In this document: positions 8,469 through 17,274 of the stretch, piece after piece
How positions within the stretch are numbered: position 1 is the stretch's first letter
Layout: each line of letters opens with the position of its first letter
Source of the DNA: Clostridia bacterium
GTDB taxonomy: Bacteria > Bacillota > Clostridia > Oscillospirales > Acutalibacteraceae
Assembly (NCBI GenBank): GCA_017550105.1
Contig: JAFYLQ010000064.1
Span: 1 to 64,000, forward strand
Direction: 5' to 3'
DNA: 64,000 bases
Made by a program: the position numbers and the translations under genes
Notes under the pieces: model-generated
Database searches by the model: none
What the model was told of the DNA's origin: nothing
What the model saw: the letters and a program-made list of their open reading frames with translations, nothing else

Positions 8469-8480
8469 ATTAATACCTCA

Positions 8481-9575
8481 TCAATCATTAAAATATACAG
8501 GAGCACCTGTTTTAGCGGATTCGTAAATTGCTTCAAGAATTCTTGTAACAACAAGGGCTTGTTCAGGAAGAACAACGGGGTCTGTGTCGGTACGGATAGC
8601 GTGAATCCATCTTGCCGCCTCTACCTCTGCGGGTGAACCGCTCTTATGTCCTTCAAAGAATGCGGCACCGCCTGCATCAAGATTGGGCTTTTCAATACAC
8701 TGACGCTGATTTTTTATGTAGTTAAGACGGGCTTCATCATTGAGTGTATCTGCACCGCCCTTGTCACCGCAAATCATATAGCAGGCTTCGTTGGGCTCTG
8801 CAATATTGAGTGCCCAGCTTGATTCGAGGTTAATAACCGCACCATTTTTCATTTTAATGAAGCCGAAGGCAGAATCCTCAACCGTAAACTTTTCGGGATC
8901 CCAAGCCCCCCATGCATTACCCTGCTCGGTCTGGTCAGCAAGTTTTCTGAAGGTCTGACCAACAACCATTTCGGGCTCATAGTTATTCATTACCCAAAGG
9001 GTCATATCAAGAGCGTGGGTACCGATATCAATAAGAGGACCGCCGCCCTGCTCGTATTCGTTAAGGAAAACGCCCCAGGTAGGAACTGCGCGACGACGAA
9101 TGGCAAGAGCCTTACCGTAGTAAATTTCACCGAATTCACCATTTTCAGCACACTGCTTAACGTAGAGGTTGGCATCTGTCTGACGGTTCTGATAACCGAT
9201 AGTGAGCTTTTTGCCCGTTCTTTTGGCTGCTTCGCACATTGCCTTGGCTTCCTCATAGGTTTTTGCCATGGGCTTTTCGCACATTACGTGCTTACCTGCT
9301 TCAAGTGCATCAATTGTAATAAAGCTATGGGAACGGTTGGGTGTACAAACGTGAACAACGTCGATAGTTTCGTCCTTAAGAAGCTCTTTATAATCCTCAT
9401 AAACCTTAGCATCGGGAGTGCCGAATTTTGCGGCAGATTTCTCGGCACGTTCAAGTATGATATCACAAAAAGCAACAATCTCAACACCCTCAACCTTCGA
9501 AAGTGCGGGCATATGCTTACTGTTAGCAATACCGCCGCAACCGATAAAACCAATCTTTAAAACCTTATCATTCAT
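8481..9575 (-). CDS. Gfo/Idh/MocA-family NAD(P)-dependent oxidoreductase
   Basis: 364 aa from ATG 9575, which has AAGGAGG 9 bases upstream. N-terminal Rossmann fold: KIGFIGCGGIANSKHMPAL (about residues 7-25), then HVCTPNRSH and the family lysine in MCEKPMAKT. The C-terminal alpha/beta domain has LIDIGTHALDMTLW, the usual catalytic D/H region. These enzymes oxidise or reduce sugars and inositols in the cytoplasm. First gene of the operon with two epimerase-like proteins. A hairpin GAGCG/CGCTC lies in the leader just before the ribosome site. Confidence 0.92.
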   Translation of the reverse strand: MNDKVLKIGFIGCGGIANSKHMPALSKVEGVEIVAFCDIILERAEKSAAKFGTPDAKVYEDYKELLKDETIDVVHVCTPNRSHSFITIDALEAGKHVMCEKPMAKTYEEAKAMCEAAKRTGKKLTIGYQNRQTDANLYVKQCAENGEFGEIYYGKALAIRRRAVPTWGVFLNEYEQGGGPLIDIGTHALDMTLWVMNNYEPEMVVGQTFRKLADQTEQGNAWGAWDPEKFTVEDSAFGFIKMKNGAVINLESSWALNIAEPNEACYMICGDKGGADTLNDEARLNYIKNQRQCIEKPNLDAGGAAFFEGHKSGSPAEVEAARWIHAIRTDTDPVVLPEQALVVTRILEAIYESAKTGAPVYFND

Positions 9576-9640
9576 AAAAATGAACCTCCTTGCCATAAAT
9601 AGAGCGAAGGCTACCGCTCCATATAAAATCATACAATATT

Positions 9641-9668
9641 ATTATATTATATTTGAGGTTATTTTCAA
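9641..9668 (-). promoter_or_regulatory. Promoter of the oxidoreductase-epimerase operon
   Basis: Minus strand TTGAAA (9668-9663), 16-bp spacer, TATAAT (9646-9641), about 65 nt upstream of the Gfo/Idh/MocA start. Confidence 0.6.
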
Positions 9669-9737
9669 GAGAATTGCCCAATAAACAGGGGCTTCAAAAA
9701 TACCAAAAATACACCCATTTATTTAGGAAAAACACAC

Positions 9738-9771
9738 AAAAGAAAAGGTGCACTCCTTTTGAAGTGCACCT
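9738..9771 (-). terminator. Intrinsic terminator of the phosphatase gene
   Basis: AGGTGCACT/AGTGCACCT stem (9746-9754 with 9763-9771) followed by a U-rich tract on the minus strand, just downstream of the stop at 9790. Confidence 0.8.
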
Positions 9772-9789
9772 AATAGATTTAATTTTTAA

Positions 9790-11310
9790 TTAGCTGAACA
9801 AACCGCCCAATGCTTCGGGAAGAACAACTGTGATATACTTAATGATGAGGCCGAAGATTTCTGTGAAGAAGTTTGCAACTGAACCGTCGATTGATCCGAA
9901 AAGGTCTGTAGGAAGCTTTGTACCTTCGGTAGCATCGTCCTTAACGGTTTTCTTGATTGCATATTCGTCAACCATTGTTACTTCCTGAGTATCGTCGTTA
10001 ACAACGTATGCTCTGTAAACAAGGTAGTTGCCGTCAACCTCGATGTTAGCGAAGCAACCGCCTGCATAGGGGTTTGTTTCAACATCGTTTTCGTCTTTTT
10101 CGCTTCTTGTGGTGAAGTAAACGTCAGCAGCGTCCATAATAGAGCTTGTAACACCGTCGTTTACGCCGTATCTCTTAGTACCTGCAGTTGAGGGAAGAGC
10201 ATAAACAGCGCCTTCGGGGTTAACTGCAAATGTAACGTCCTGACCATTGTGTCTTTCGGTGATGTAAACTGTATCCTCACAAACTGCATCACCTGCAACC
10301 TGCTGAGTTCTGAAGTACATGTGGTCGTGACCTGAAAGAACCATATCAACGCCTGTTTCATCAACGATTTCGATGATTGTTTCTCTCATAGCAAGAGTAT
10401 CAGGCTTAAGGATGTTCTTACCTGCTGAATAAGCAGCTCTGTGGAGTAAAAGAACCTTCCAGTGAGCGTCAGAAGATGTAATATCGTTGTATACCCAGTT
10501 TCTCTGTGCTTCTGTCATGGGATACATATCGTTTGAGTTAAGAACTGTGAAGTGAGTATCGCCGTAGTCGAATGAGTAGTATGTACCGTTAACGCCGTTA
10601 GCAACACCGTCGCCTGCATCAAGGTTGAACATTGTGTCGAACCAGCCAACGTTAAGCTTGTCGGTAATGTTACCCTCGTGGTTACCTGCAACTGGAACGA
10701 GTGTAAGGCTTGTGTTAGCTTCATTGAAAGCTTCGCCGTACCAGTTCCATTCTTCGTTTGTGCAATCGTTAACGAAGTCGCCAAGGTTTACAACGAACTC
10801 TGCGTCGCCGTTAAGCTCCATAGCAGCATCCATAACACGAGCTGCCTGTTCGAAGTTCTCTTTGCTGCTTGCCTGAACGTCTGCAATAGCAAGGAATGAG
10901 AAGCTATCATCACCATCGTCAGTAACGAATGTGCCAACGTCACTCCAGAGGTCTCTGTCATAGCTGCCTACACGATAAACGTATTCTGTGCCTGCTTTAA
11001 GACCTGTAGCAAGAGCCTTATGGCAATAGTAGCCTTCCCATGAAGAAACTGTGCCTTCGAAAGTAATTGCTTTTTCAAAACCTGTTGAATTGTAATCAGC
11101 TACAGAAACCACCTGAATAGCGGAATCGCACTTTTTCTCGGTAAACCAAGTAAAGCCACGCTGAGCCTCGGCATCACCGTTCATTGTACAAGTGATACGA
11201 ATTGCTTCAAAACCTGTTGTTCCCTCTGCAGATGCGCCAACGCCGATGCAACCGAAAAGCATCATAACTGCGAGCAATACTGCAAGAGCTCTTTTTGCTG
11301 TCATCTTCAT
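9790..11310 (-). CDS. Secreted purple-acid-phosphatase-like metallophosphoesterase
   Basis: 506 aa from ATG 11310, which follows GGAGG by 5 bases. Signal peptide ends near VGASA. Residues about 28-130 form a fibronectin-like N-terminal domain with GTEYVYRVG. The metallophosphoesterase domain then shows AIADVQ, NLGDFVND, PVAGNHEGN, a later LLLHRAAYS and SGHDHMYFRT, matching the metal-ligand blocks of purple acid phosphatases (here D-x-Q in the first). The C-terminus ends in a hydrophobic stretch, NFFTEIFGLIIKYITVVLPE. It should release phosphate from extracellular esters. Monocistronic with its own terminator. Confidence 0.9.
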   Translation of the reverse strand: MKMTAKRALAVLLAVMMLFGCIGVGASAEGTTGFEAIRITCTMNGDAEAQRGFTWFTEKKCDSAIQVVSVADYNSTGFEKAITFEGTVSSWEGYYCHKALATGLKAGTEYVYRVGSYDRDLWSDVGTFVTDDGDDSFSFLAIADVQASSKENFEQAARVMDAAMELNGDAEFVVNLGDFVNDCTNEEWNWYGEAFNEANTSLTLVPVAGNHEGNITDKLNVGWFDTMFNLDAGDGVANGVNGTYYSFDYGDTHFTVLNSNDMYPMTEAQRNWVYNDITSSDAHWKVLLLHRAAYSAGKNILKPDTLAMRETIIEIVDETGVDMVLSGHDHMYFRTQQVAGDAVCEDTVYITERHNGQDVTFAVNPEGAVYALPSTAGTKRYGVNDGVTSSIMDAADVYFTTRSEKDENDVETNPYAGGCFANIEVDGNYLVYRAYVVNDDTQEVTMVDEYAIKKTVKDDATEGTKLPTDLFGSIDGSVANFFTEIFGLIIKYITVVLPEALGGLFS

Positions 11311-11416
11311 AACTACCTCCGTAATTATATGGATTTTGGGCACAAGGTTAGACTAATACCCATTTTTATTCCCTCTCATTATACACACAAAGTTTCAATA
11401 TTTCAATAGTATTTTT

Positions 11417-11457
11417 AAAAAAAAGAAACTCCCGCACTTATTTTTGTGCAGGAGTTC
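11417..11457 (-). terminator. Intrinsic terminator of the FN3 protein gene
   Basis: Stem AACTCC-GCAC/GTGC-GGAGTT with one C-A mismatch and a run of U on the minus strand, between the stop at 11468 and the next gene. Confidence 0.75.
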
Positions 11458-11467
11458 TAAAAAAAGC

Positions 11468-13330
11468 TTAATATTTATCCTTACAAGAAATGGTTGAGGA
11501 GTAGGCACTTATGTTTTTGCCGTCAACCGCCTTTGCCGTGTAAGTGTACGTAACACCTTTTTTGGCAGTTTTGTCCACAAAAGTTACGTTATTAACGCCC
11601 TTCACCGTAGCAAGTCGCACCCATGATGAATTAGCGGTTTTGCGGTAAACGTAATAACTCTGAGCGCCGTTGACCGCACCCCATTTAACCGTAACACCTG
11701 TTTTACCGCTTACAGCACTTTTCATAACAGGGTCCGAAAGACGCTTGGTATACAAGCCCTCGGCATCAAAGCCGCTATCACCACCGTTTACGGCGCGTAT
11801 TGTGTAGGTGTAGACCGTTCCGTTTTTGCTTTTTACGGAGGTGTCAGTATATTTAAGGCTTTTGGTTGTGCCAATGCACGTCCAATATTCAACACCGTCT
11901 TCACGTCTGTAAACACGGTAGCCCGTAGCACCCGTAACCTTAGCCCACTCAACACGTATGCCCGTTGTTGCATTGCTTATTTTAGTAAGCTCGGGAGTTG
12001 ATACGCACTTTATTTTAGCAGTTTTAACCGAGTCATAAACACTGTAATCCCCCGTTACGTTAAACGCTCTTGCACTATAGTAGTAGGTGGTATTATTCTT
12101 GGCAGTTTTATCAAGGAAGGTGCTTGACGTTGTAGTTTTAATCCTTGTCCAATTTTTCTCACCCGAAGCCCTGCGATACACCGCATATTTTACGGCTCCG
12201 TCAATTTTATTCCACGAAACACTTACACCGCCAAGGGTATTAACAGCCCGAGCCACGGGAGTTTCGGGTGTAAGCTGAGGTACAGCCTTATAATTGAATA
12301 TGTACGAGCACTCTTTACAAACCTGTGTTTTTACGCCGCTATCAAAGGCGGTAGCAGACTTATAGTCAACCCATTTTTTAGCCTTATGCTTACATACACT
12401 CAACCGATGATAAGTAAAAGCTACGTCTTCTCCGTTGCTTTCACTAACAAAGCATCGTATTTCTTCACCCGGTGTAAGGTACACGGTGGCACTAAAGCCC
12501 AGCTTGTTATTTTCATAATCTGTGTCATCAAAGGAATACGTAAACATTTTATTACGTGTGTATTCAAAATAAGTGTCCTTATCACCTATGGACTCAAAAA
12601 CATACAGACCCTCGAGAACTGCTTTGAAGGTGAATTGAGTACCGCTTGGAACGTGGTATTCGACACCTGTGGCAAAGCCCGTAAGAGGATATTCCGAGCA
12701 GTCGCAATCTATTTTGAAATTAACATCCGCAGCGCCATAATCATTGACCGAGAAAAATACCGTTTCGCCTTTTTTAATATAAAGCTCACCCAAAAAGTCG
12801 TATCCGTTTTCATCATCAAAGGCTTCGTATGAGCCGTCGGGTAATTGAAGCACAAGGTAAGGGTCACACTCACCGCTATTACTTGAACTGAACTGATAAT
12901 AATCGTCGTGGTCTGCGGTAAAGTAGAATACCGAACCGCTTTCTGCAGTGTAATCGGTTGTGATTGCTTCCTCTACCTTTTTAATACTGAAATTAACAAC
13001 CTCATCCTCGGCGTAGGTGTCAAACTTACAATTAATTTGTTCGCCTTCTTCGAGGAACAAGTACGCAGAAAACTCCGCACTGTTCTTAAGATTGTCAAAC
13101 ACCTCTGTCGCTGCATCCTTGAATTCAACCTCCAGCACAGGGTCAATATTATTGTAGGAGCCAATTGCATACCAACCCGTTTCAGGTGCCTTGAACACAA
13201 ACACCGACTCCGTTTCGCAGGTATATTCACCCACGGCATCAATATAAGTAACGGAAGCTATAACCGGAGTGCAAAGTGCAACAGAAAAAAGAATTATAAT
13301 AGCCAACGAAAGGCTGATGATTTTTTTCAT
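11468..13330 (-). CDS. Secreted protein with three fibronectin type III-like domains
   Basis: 620 aa. Signal peptide (KKIISLSLAIIILFSVALC). Residues about 25-300 contain three repeated beta-rich modules with the phrases GWYAIGSYN, DDYYQFSSSN and GLYVFESIG, reminiscent of extracellular sensor or binding repeats. A CKHKAKKWVDYK...CKEC stretch follows (about 315-345). Residues about 355-620 hold three FN3 units, each with a variant of V-x-W-x-x-V-x-G-A-x-x-Y-x-V-Y-R and a closing TYTYTxxA. It has no catalytic motif, so binding or surface-structural function is likely. Ribosome site AAAGGAG; monocistronic. Confidence 0.8.
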   Translation of the reverse strand: MKKIISLSLAIIILFSVALCTPVIASVTYIDAVGEYTCETESVFVFKAPETGWYAIGSYNNIDPVLEVEFKDAATEVFDNLKNSAEFSAYLFLEEGEQINCKFDTYAEDEVVNFSIKKVEEAITTDYTAESGSVFYFTADHDDYYQFSSSNSGECDPYLVLQLPDGSYEAFDDENGYDFLGELYIKKGETVFFSVNDYGAADVNFKIDCDCSEYPLTGFATGVEYHVPSGTQFTFKAVLEGLYVFESIGDKDTYFEYTRNKMFTYSFDDTDYENNKLGFSATVYLTPGEEIRCFVSESNGEDVAFTYHRLSVCKHKAKKWVDYKSATAFDSGVKTQVCKECSYIFNYKAVPQLTPETPVARAVNTLGGVSVSWNKIDGAVKYAVYRRASGEKNWTRIKTTTSSTFLDKTAKNNTTYYYSARAFNVTGDYSVYDSVKTAKIKCVSTPELTKISNATTGIRVEWAKVTGATGYRVYRREDGVEYWTCIGTTKSLKYTDTSVKSKNGTVYTYTIRAVNGGDSGFDAEGLYTKRLSDPVMKSAVSGKTGVTVKWGAVNGAQSYYVYRKTANSSWVRLATVKGVNNVTFVDKTAKKGVTYTYTAKAVDGKNISAYSSTISCKDKY

Positions 13331-13424
13331 TACTTTCCCACTCCTTTGATTTTTGATAATTCAATTATAACACAGACTAACCTTTTTTCAATGTATAATT
13401 ACTAAATATTTTTATTGTTTTTAT

Positions 13425-13461
13425 AAAAAACTACCCGCTACGAAAAAACCGAAGCGGATAG
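13425..13461 (-). terminator. Intrinsic terminator after the GH38 gene
   Basis: Arms 13431-13439 and 13453-13461 (CTACCCGCT/AGCGGATAG with one G-U) followed on the minus strand by six U, just after the stop codon at 13475. Confidence 0.75.
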
Positions 13462-13474
13462 CATAAGCTTAAAA

Positions 13475-16400
13475 TTATTTCATTTTAATCTTGTAGCACT
13501 TGATTTCAAAGGGATTGATTTCAAAGCTGAGAGTATCACCATTTGCAATATCAACTGCAACGTCGTTTCTTTCAAGAAGGTCACATTCCGTAACGCTTTC
13601 AATTTCAGCAAAGAGCTTTGCTGTAACTGCTGTGCGTCCGCCTGCCTTTTCAACGAAACGAACGATGTAAGCGTCCTCGTCCTCGCACTTCTTAACTGCT
13701 TCAAGAGTAACGTTCTTACCGTCAACGCTGATGAATGACTTTGCATCGTCACCATTTGCAGCGCCGTTGATTTCAACCGCAACTGCAGGGTTGTTGATTT
13801 CAAGACCTCTTACAAGAGTTTCAGCATTCTTCCAGTTACCTGCGTGAGGATAAATAGAATATGTGAAGTAGTGGTCGCCACGGTCTGATTTGGGGTCGGG
13901 GTTCATGGGAGCCTTGAGAAGAGTGATAATCATTCTCTGCTTATCAACCTCGTAACCATATTTGCAATCGTTAAGGATTGATACACCGTAGTTGTCCTCA
14001 CTCATATCGATGAAGTTATGAGCAGAAACCTCAAACTTAGCCTTGTCATAGGGATTATGGCGGTAGTTGGAGCTTTCGATAGTAGCGTAAGCAATATCAC
14101 GAGTGAACTTCTGAGCCTTAACATCAACATCGAAGCCAACTTTAAGGAGTTTCTCCTGCTCGTTCCAGTTGATGAATGTATCGAAGTCGATTCTGTCAAG
14201 GTCGTTGTAGATAATGATATTCTGTTTAACGAGTGACTTGTTGATAACCTTTTCGAAGGATACAACTGTAAATACGTCACCTGTTGCAATACCTGTTACC
14301 TTACCTGCCTCAGTATCAAACTGACGGTCAACGTAGGAAGCAACGATATCCCAAGCATCATATTTACCGGGAAGGTCCTCGTAAAGACGGAATACGTTAC
14401 CCTTGCCTGAAAGCACCTCACGGTTATTCTTCTTATCGAAGATTGAAACGAGCTCTGCGCTTTCGTCAAGTTCAACCTTGAAATTAGCGTTTTCGATAAC
14501 GTTGCCTTCAAGAGCCTTAGCCTCAGCAACTGCACCCTCTTTAGCGTAGAATACCTTGTAACCAACTGCGGGAAGGTCCTCAGCTACGAAAACAAGCACC
14601 TTTGTGCCGTCAAGCTTTGTATAAGCCTGAGTAGCAAGCTTGTTGCCGTCAGCATCGTAAATTTCAACGTCCTTGTAGGGAAGCTCAACCTTCTGAGTAG
14701 CGTTAACACCAAGAGAGTTGAAAAGTGCAAAAGGCTTGCCGTATTTTTCAGCACCGTTTACGTTACCTGCGATAACATTGAGTGCTTCGTCACGTACACC
14801 CTCACCGATTGCGATAATATTATCGTAAATTGCACAAAGGTCACCGAATACCTCGGTAATGTGTGAGCCGGGAAGTGAGTCGTGGAACTGGTTAGTAAGA
14901 ATAGCCTGCCAACCCTCGTTAAGCTTTTCAAGAGGATATTCGTAGCCGTACTGCATAGCAATACTTGCGAACATCTCAGCCTGACGGTAAAGGTTTTCAG
15001 AATATCTGTTAAGCTTTTTAAGAAGAGCCTTTGTTGTGTGAACACCACGGTGCTCCTCAAGGTAAAGCTCGTCCTTCCAAGTGGGGATATTATCCTCAGT
15101 AGCGTTAGCCTTCATACGAGCAAGTGAATCCTCAATCTTGCTTGTCTGAGTCTTGGGAAGACCAGGGAAGTTTTTGTAACGCTTTACGTACTCAAGCATT
15201 TCGGTGTCAACACCGCCGCCACCGTCACCCCAGCCGTAGCAGTACATTGATTCGCCGATGGTTTCTTTATCTGTATATTTCTTCCAGTTAACCTTAAGTG
15301 AGTCTGCCTCAACAGTACCGATAAAGTGTGTGGGAGGAACAATTGAGAATACCTTTGAGCCGTCGGGACCTTCCCACCAGAAGGTGTTATACTGCCAGGG
15401 GTTAGTATCGTTCCAGATACCCATTTTATGAGTTACGAAATACTCAATGCCTGCTTTTTTAAGAATCTGGGGCATTGCATAGCCATTACCGAATACGTCA
15501 GGAACCCAACAGGTCTTGGGTGTGATGCCGAAGTTCTTTTCAGCAAAGCGAACACCATGAAGAAGCTGACGAACGAAGGATTCACCTGAAACAAGGTTAC
15601 AGTCGGGCTCAACCCACATTGCGCCGATGTATTCCCATCTGCCCTCTGCAATACGCTTTTTAACCTGCTCGTAAAGGGAGGGATACATTTTTGCCATTTC
15701 GATATATGTAGGTGCAGTGCTCTGTGAGAAAATGAAATCGTCGTACTGCTCCATAAGACGAAGCATTGTAGCGTGAGTTCTGCCGAGCTTACGAACGTAC
15801 TCCTTGTATGCCCACATAAATACGATATCAAGGTGGGAGTTACCGATAAGAGCAATGTTACCCTCTGATTTGTAGGATTCGTTGTTGTAAACCTTATCCT
15901 TAAGAATCTTCTGAGCCTGACGAAGACCTGCTTTAAATTCCTCGCCGTCAAGGTCAAAGTTCACGTATGAAAATGCCTCTTTAAGTGCAGCGCGGATAAG
16001 CTCTGCAAGACCTGTATCAAGAACAGGCATAAAGAGAGCGTTGAAAATAGCCTTGAAGTCCCAGTAAATCTCTTCAATTTCGGGGTCAACAACGCCGATG
16101 AATGAGCAAGAAAGAGTTTTAACTGTTGACTCGTTTGAGTGCCATACGTAGTAGGACTCGATATCAACGTCGTAGTGCTCGTCACCCTTAGCGCAATCTG
16201 TAAGAAGAACTGAGTTTCTGAAGGGGTCAAGACCCTGATAGGGCTCACCGTTAAGTGTAAGAAGTGAGTCACCGCCGAAATATACGTTAAGGGTTACTCT
16301 TTTGCCCTTGAAGCGTTCGGGCATATCGAATGAGTTTTTGAAGAATGCACTCCAGCCGTTGTTACCCCAACGGTCACCAACGTCAAGCTCCTTCCATTCG

Positions 16401-16645
16401 TCGTAAAGGAACTCGTAATCGTTAACACCTTTATAAATACATTCTCTCATTTTCCATGCGGGAATGGACTCGATATCGGTGTAAATTCGTTTTTTAAGGT
16501 TTTTGATTTTAAGTGCCGCAACGTCGTCAAAAGAGAAGATACCTCTCTGTTTGCCCTTAACGGCATCACGCCAATCATCAACATGGGCATCCATAGCGTC
16601 AAGAGCTGCTACTGCGTCCATATTTTTAATTTCTGCCAAAGCCAT
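13475..16645 (-). CDS. Alpha-mannosidase, glycoside hydrolase family 38 (MAN2C1-like architecture)
   Basis: 1056 aa. An N-terminal beta-rich domain of about 260 residues precedes the GH38 catalytic domain, as in cytosolic MAN2C1-type enzymes. Zinc ligands are H271 and D273 in GNSHLD; the nucleophile is D383 in CWVPDVFGNG, followed by AMPQILKKAGI. FWWEGPDG and the mid and C-terminal beta domains follow. It should retain configuration and release alpha-linked mannose from N-glycan or mannan fragments in the cytoplasm, since no signal peptide is present. The start at 16645 has AAAGGA only 3 bases away; the internal ATG at residue 9 is an alternative. It lies divergent from the GPH sugar symporter and a second GH38. 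Confidence 0.93.
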   Translation of the reverse strand: MALAEIKNMDAVAALDAMDAHVDDWRDAVKGKQRGIFSFDDVAALKIKNLKKRIYTDIESIPAWKMRECIYKGVNDYEFLYDEWKELDVGDRWGNNGWSAFFKNSFDMPERFKGKRVTLNVYFGGDSLLTLNGEPYQGLDPFRNSVLLTDCAKGDEHYDVDIESYYVWHSNESTVKTLSCSFIGVVDPEIEEIYWDFKAIFNALFMPVLDTGLAELIRAALKEAFSYVNFDLDGEEFKAGLRQAQKILKDKVYNNESYKSEGNIALIGNSHLDIVFMWAYKEYVRKLGRTHATMLRLMEQYDDFIFSQSTAPTYIEMAKMYPSLYEQVKKRIAEGRWEYIGAMWVEPDCNLVSGESFVRQLLHGVRFAEKNFGITPKTCWVPDVFGNGYAMPQILKKAGIEYFVTHKMGIWNDTNPWQYNTFWWEGPDGSKVFSIVPPTHFIGTVEADSLKVNWKKYTDKETIGESMYCYGWGDGGGGVDTEMLEYVKRYKNFPGLPKTQTSKIEDSLARMKANATEDNIPTWKDELYLEEHRGVHTTKALLKKLNRYSENLYRQAEMFASIAMQYGYEYPLEKLNEGWQAILTNQFHDSLPGSHITEVFGDLCAIYDNIIAIGEGVRDEALNVIAGNVNGAEKYGKPFALFNSLGVNATQKVELPYKDVEIYDADGNKLATQAYTKLDGTKVLVFVAEDLPAVGYKVFYAKEGAVAEAKALEGNVIENANFKVELDESAELVSIFDKKNNREVLSGKGNVFRLYEDLPGKYDAWDIVASYVDRQFDTEAGKVTGIATGDVFTVVSFEKVINKSLVKQNIIIYNDLDRIDFDTFINWNEQEKLLKVGFDVDVKAQKFTRDIAYATIESSNYRHNPYDKAKFEVSAHNFIDMSEDNYGVSILNDCKYGYEVDKQRMIITLLKAPMNPDPKSDRGDHYFTYSIYPHAGNWKNAETLVRGLEINNPAVAVEINGAANGDDAKSFISVDGKNVTLEAVKKCEDEDAYIVRFVEKAGGRTAVTAKLFAEIESVTECDLLERNDVAVDIANGDTLSFEINPFEIKCYKIKMK

Positions 16646-16719
16646 CGTCCTTTCTTAAACCGAAGACATAACTCTCGATTTTATTCATAGATAAGTATAT
16701 CACCATAATTTGTAAATTG

Positions 16720-17205
16720 CAAGTTGAAAATGGCAAGTGGCAAGTTTCGGGGCAAAGCCGATTTTTAATTAGGAGTGAGGAGTGAGGAATTAGGAATTAA
16801 GGGGCAAAGCCGATTGTAGATTTAGTTGTTGAAAAAGGGATATTACTGTAGGGGTCAGGCTCGCCTGACCCGTTTATTTTGTCGTAAACTTTTTCTTTTC
16901 GGGCTAGGCAAGCCTAGCCCCTACGGTGGTTGGTTGTTCTATTCGACTGAAGAAAAGAGGTTAGCGAACTACCCACCACCATTGGCAGAGCCAATGGTCC
17001 CCCTCCCTTTTTCGGCATAGCCGAAAAAAGGATGATAGGCTTCGCTTTGTTTTTACTCTGTATTACAATCGGAAGCGAAGCTTCCCCGATAATTACGCAT
17101 TACGAATTATGAATTACGAATTCTCGGGACCCTCCACCGTCTGGCGACGGTCCCCCTCCCTCCTAAAGCAGGGAGGCGAGGCTTGCCCCGAAATTCCGCA
17201 TTTAA
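16720..17205. repeat. Mosaic of interspersed repeat modules and small palindromes
   Basis: This non-coding stretch fills most of the 629-bp gap 16646-17274. It contains GGGGCAAAGCCGAT twice (about 16747 and 16800), a GAATTACGAATTATG-type array (about 17093-17124), and a 50-bp block (17128-17177) that is perfectly repeated at 32451-32500. It also carries palindromes at 16852-16871, 16901-16920, 16979-16997, 17008-17028, 17071-17085 and 17136-17151. No gene is evident. It resembles REP or MITE-like debris rather than regulatory DNA. Confidence 0.75.
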
Positions 17206-17213
17206 TTTCCCTC

Positions 17214-17243
17214 TTGCTTTATCAACGCAAAGTACTGTATAAT
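17214..17243 (+). promoter_or_regulatory. Promoter of the GPH symporter gene
   Basis: TTGCTT (17214-17219), 18-bp spacer, TATAAT (17238-17243), about 30 nt ahead of the ATG at 17275. Confidence 0.65.
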
Positions 17244-17274
17244 TAACTTAACACTAAAAAACTCGGGTGATTTT

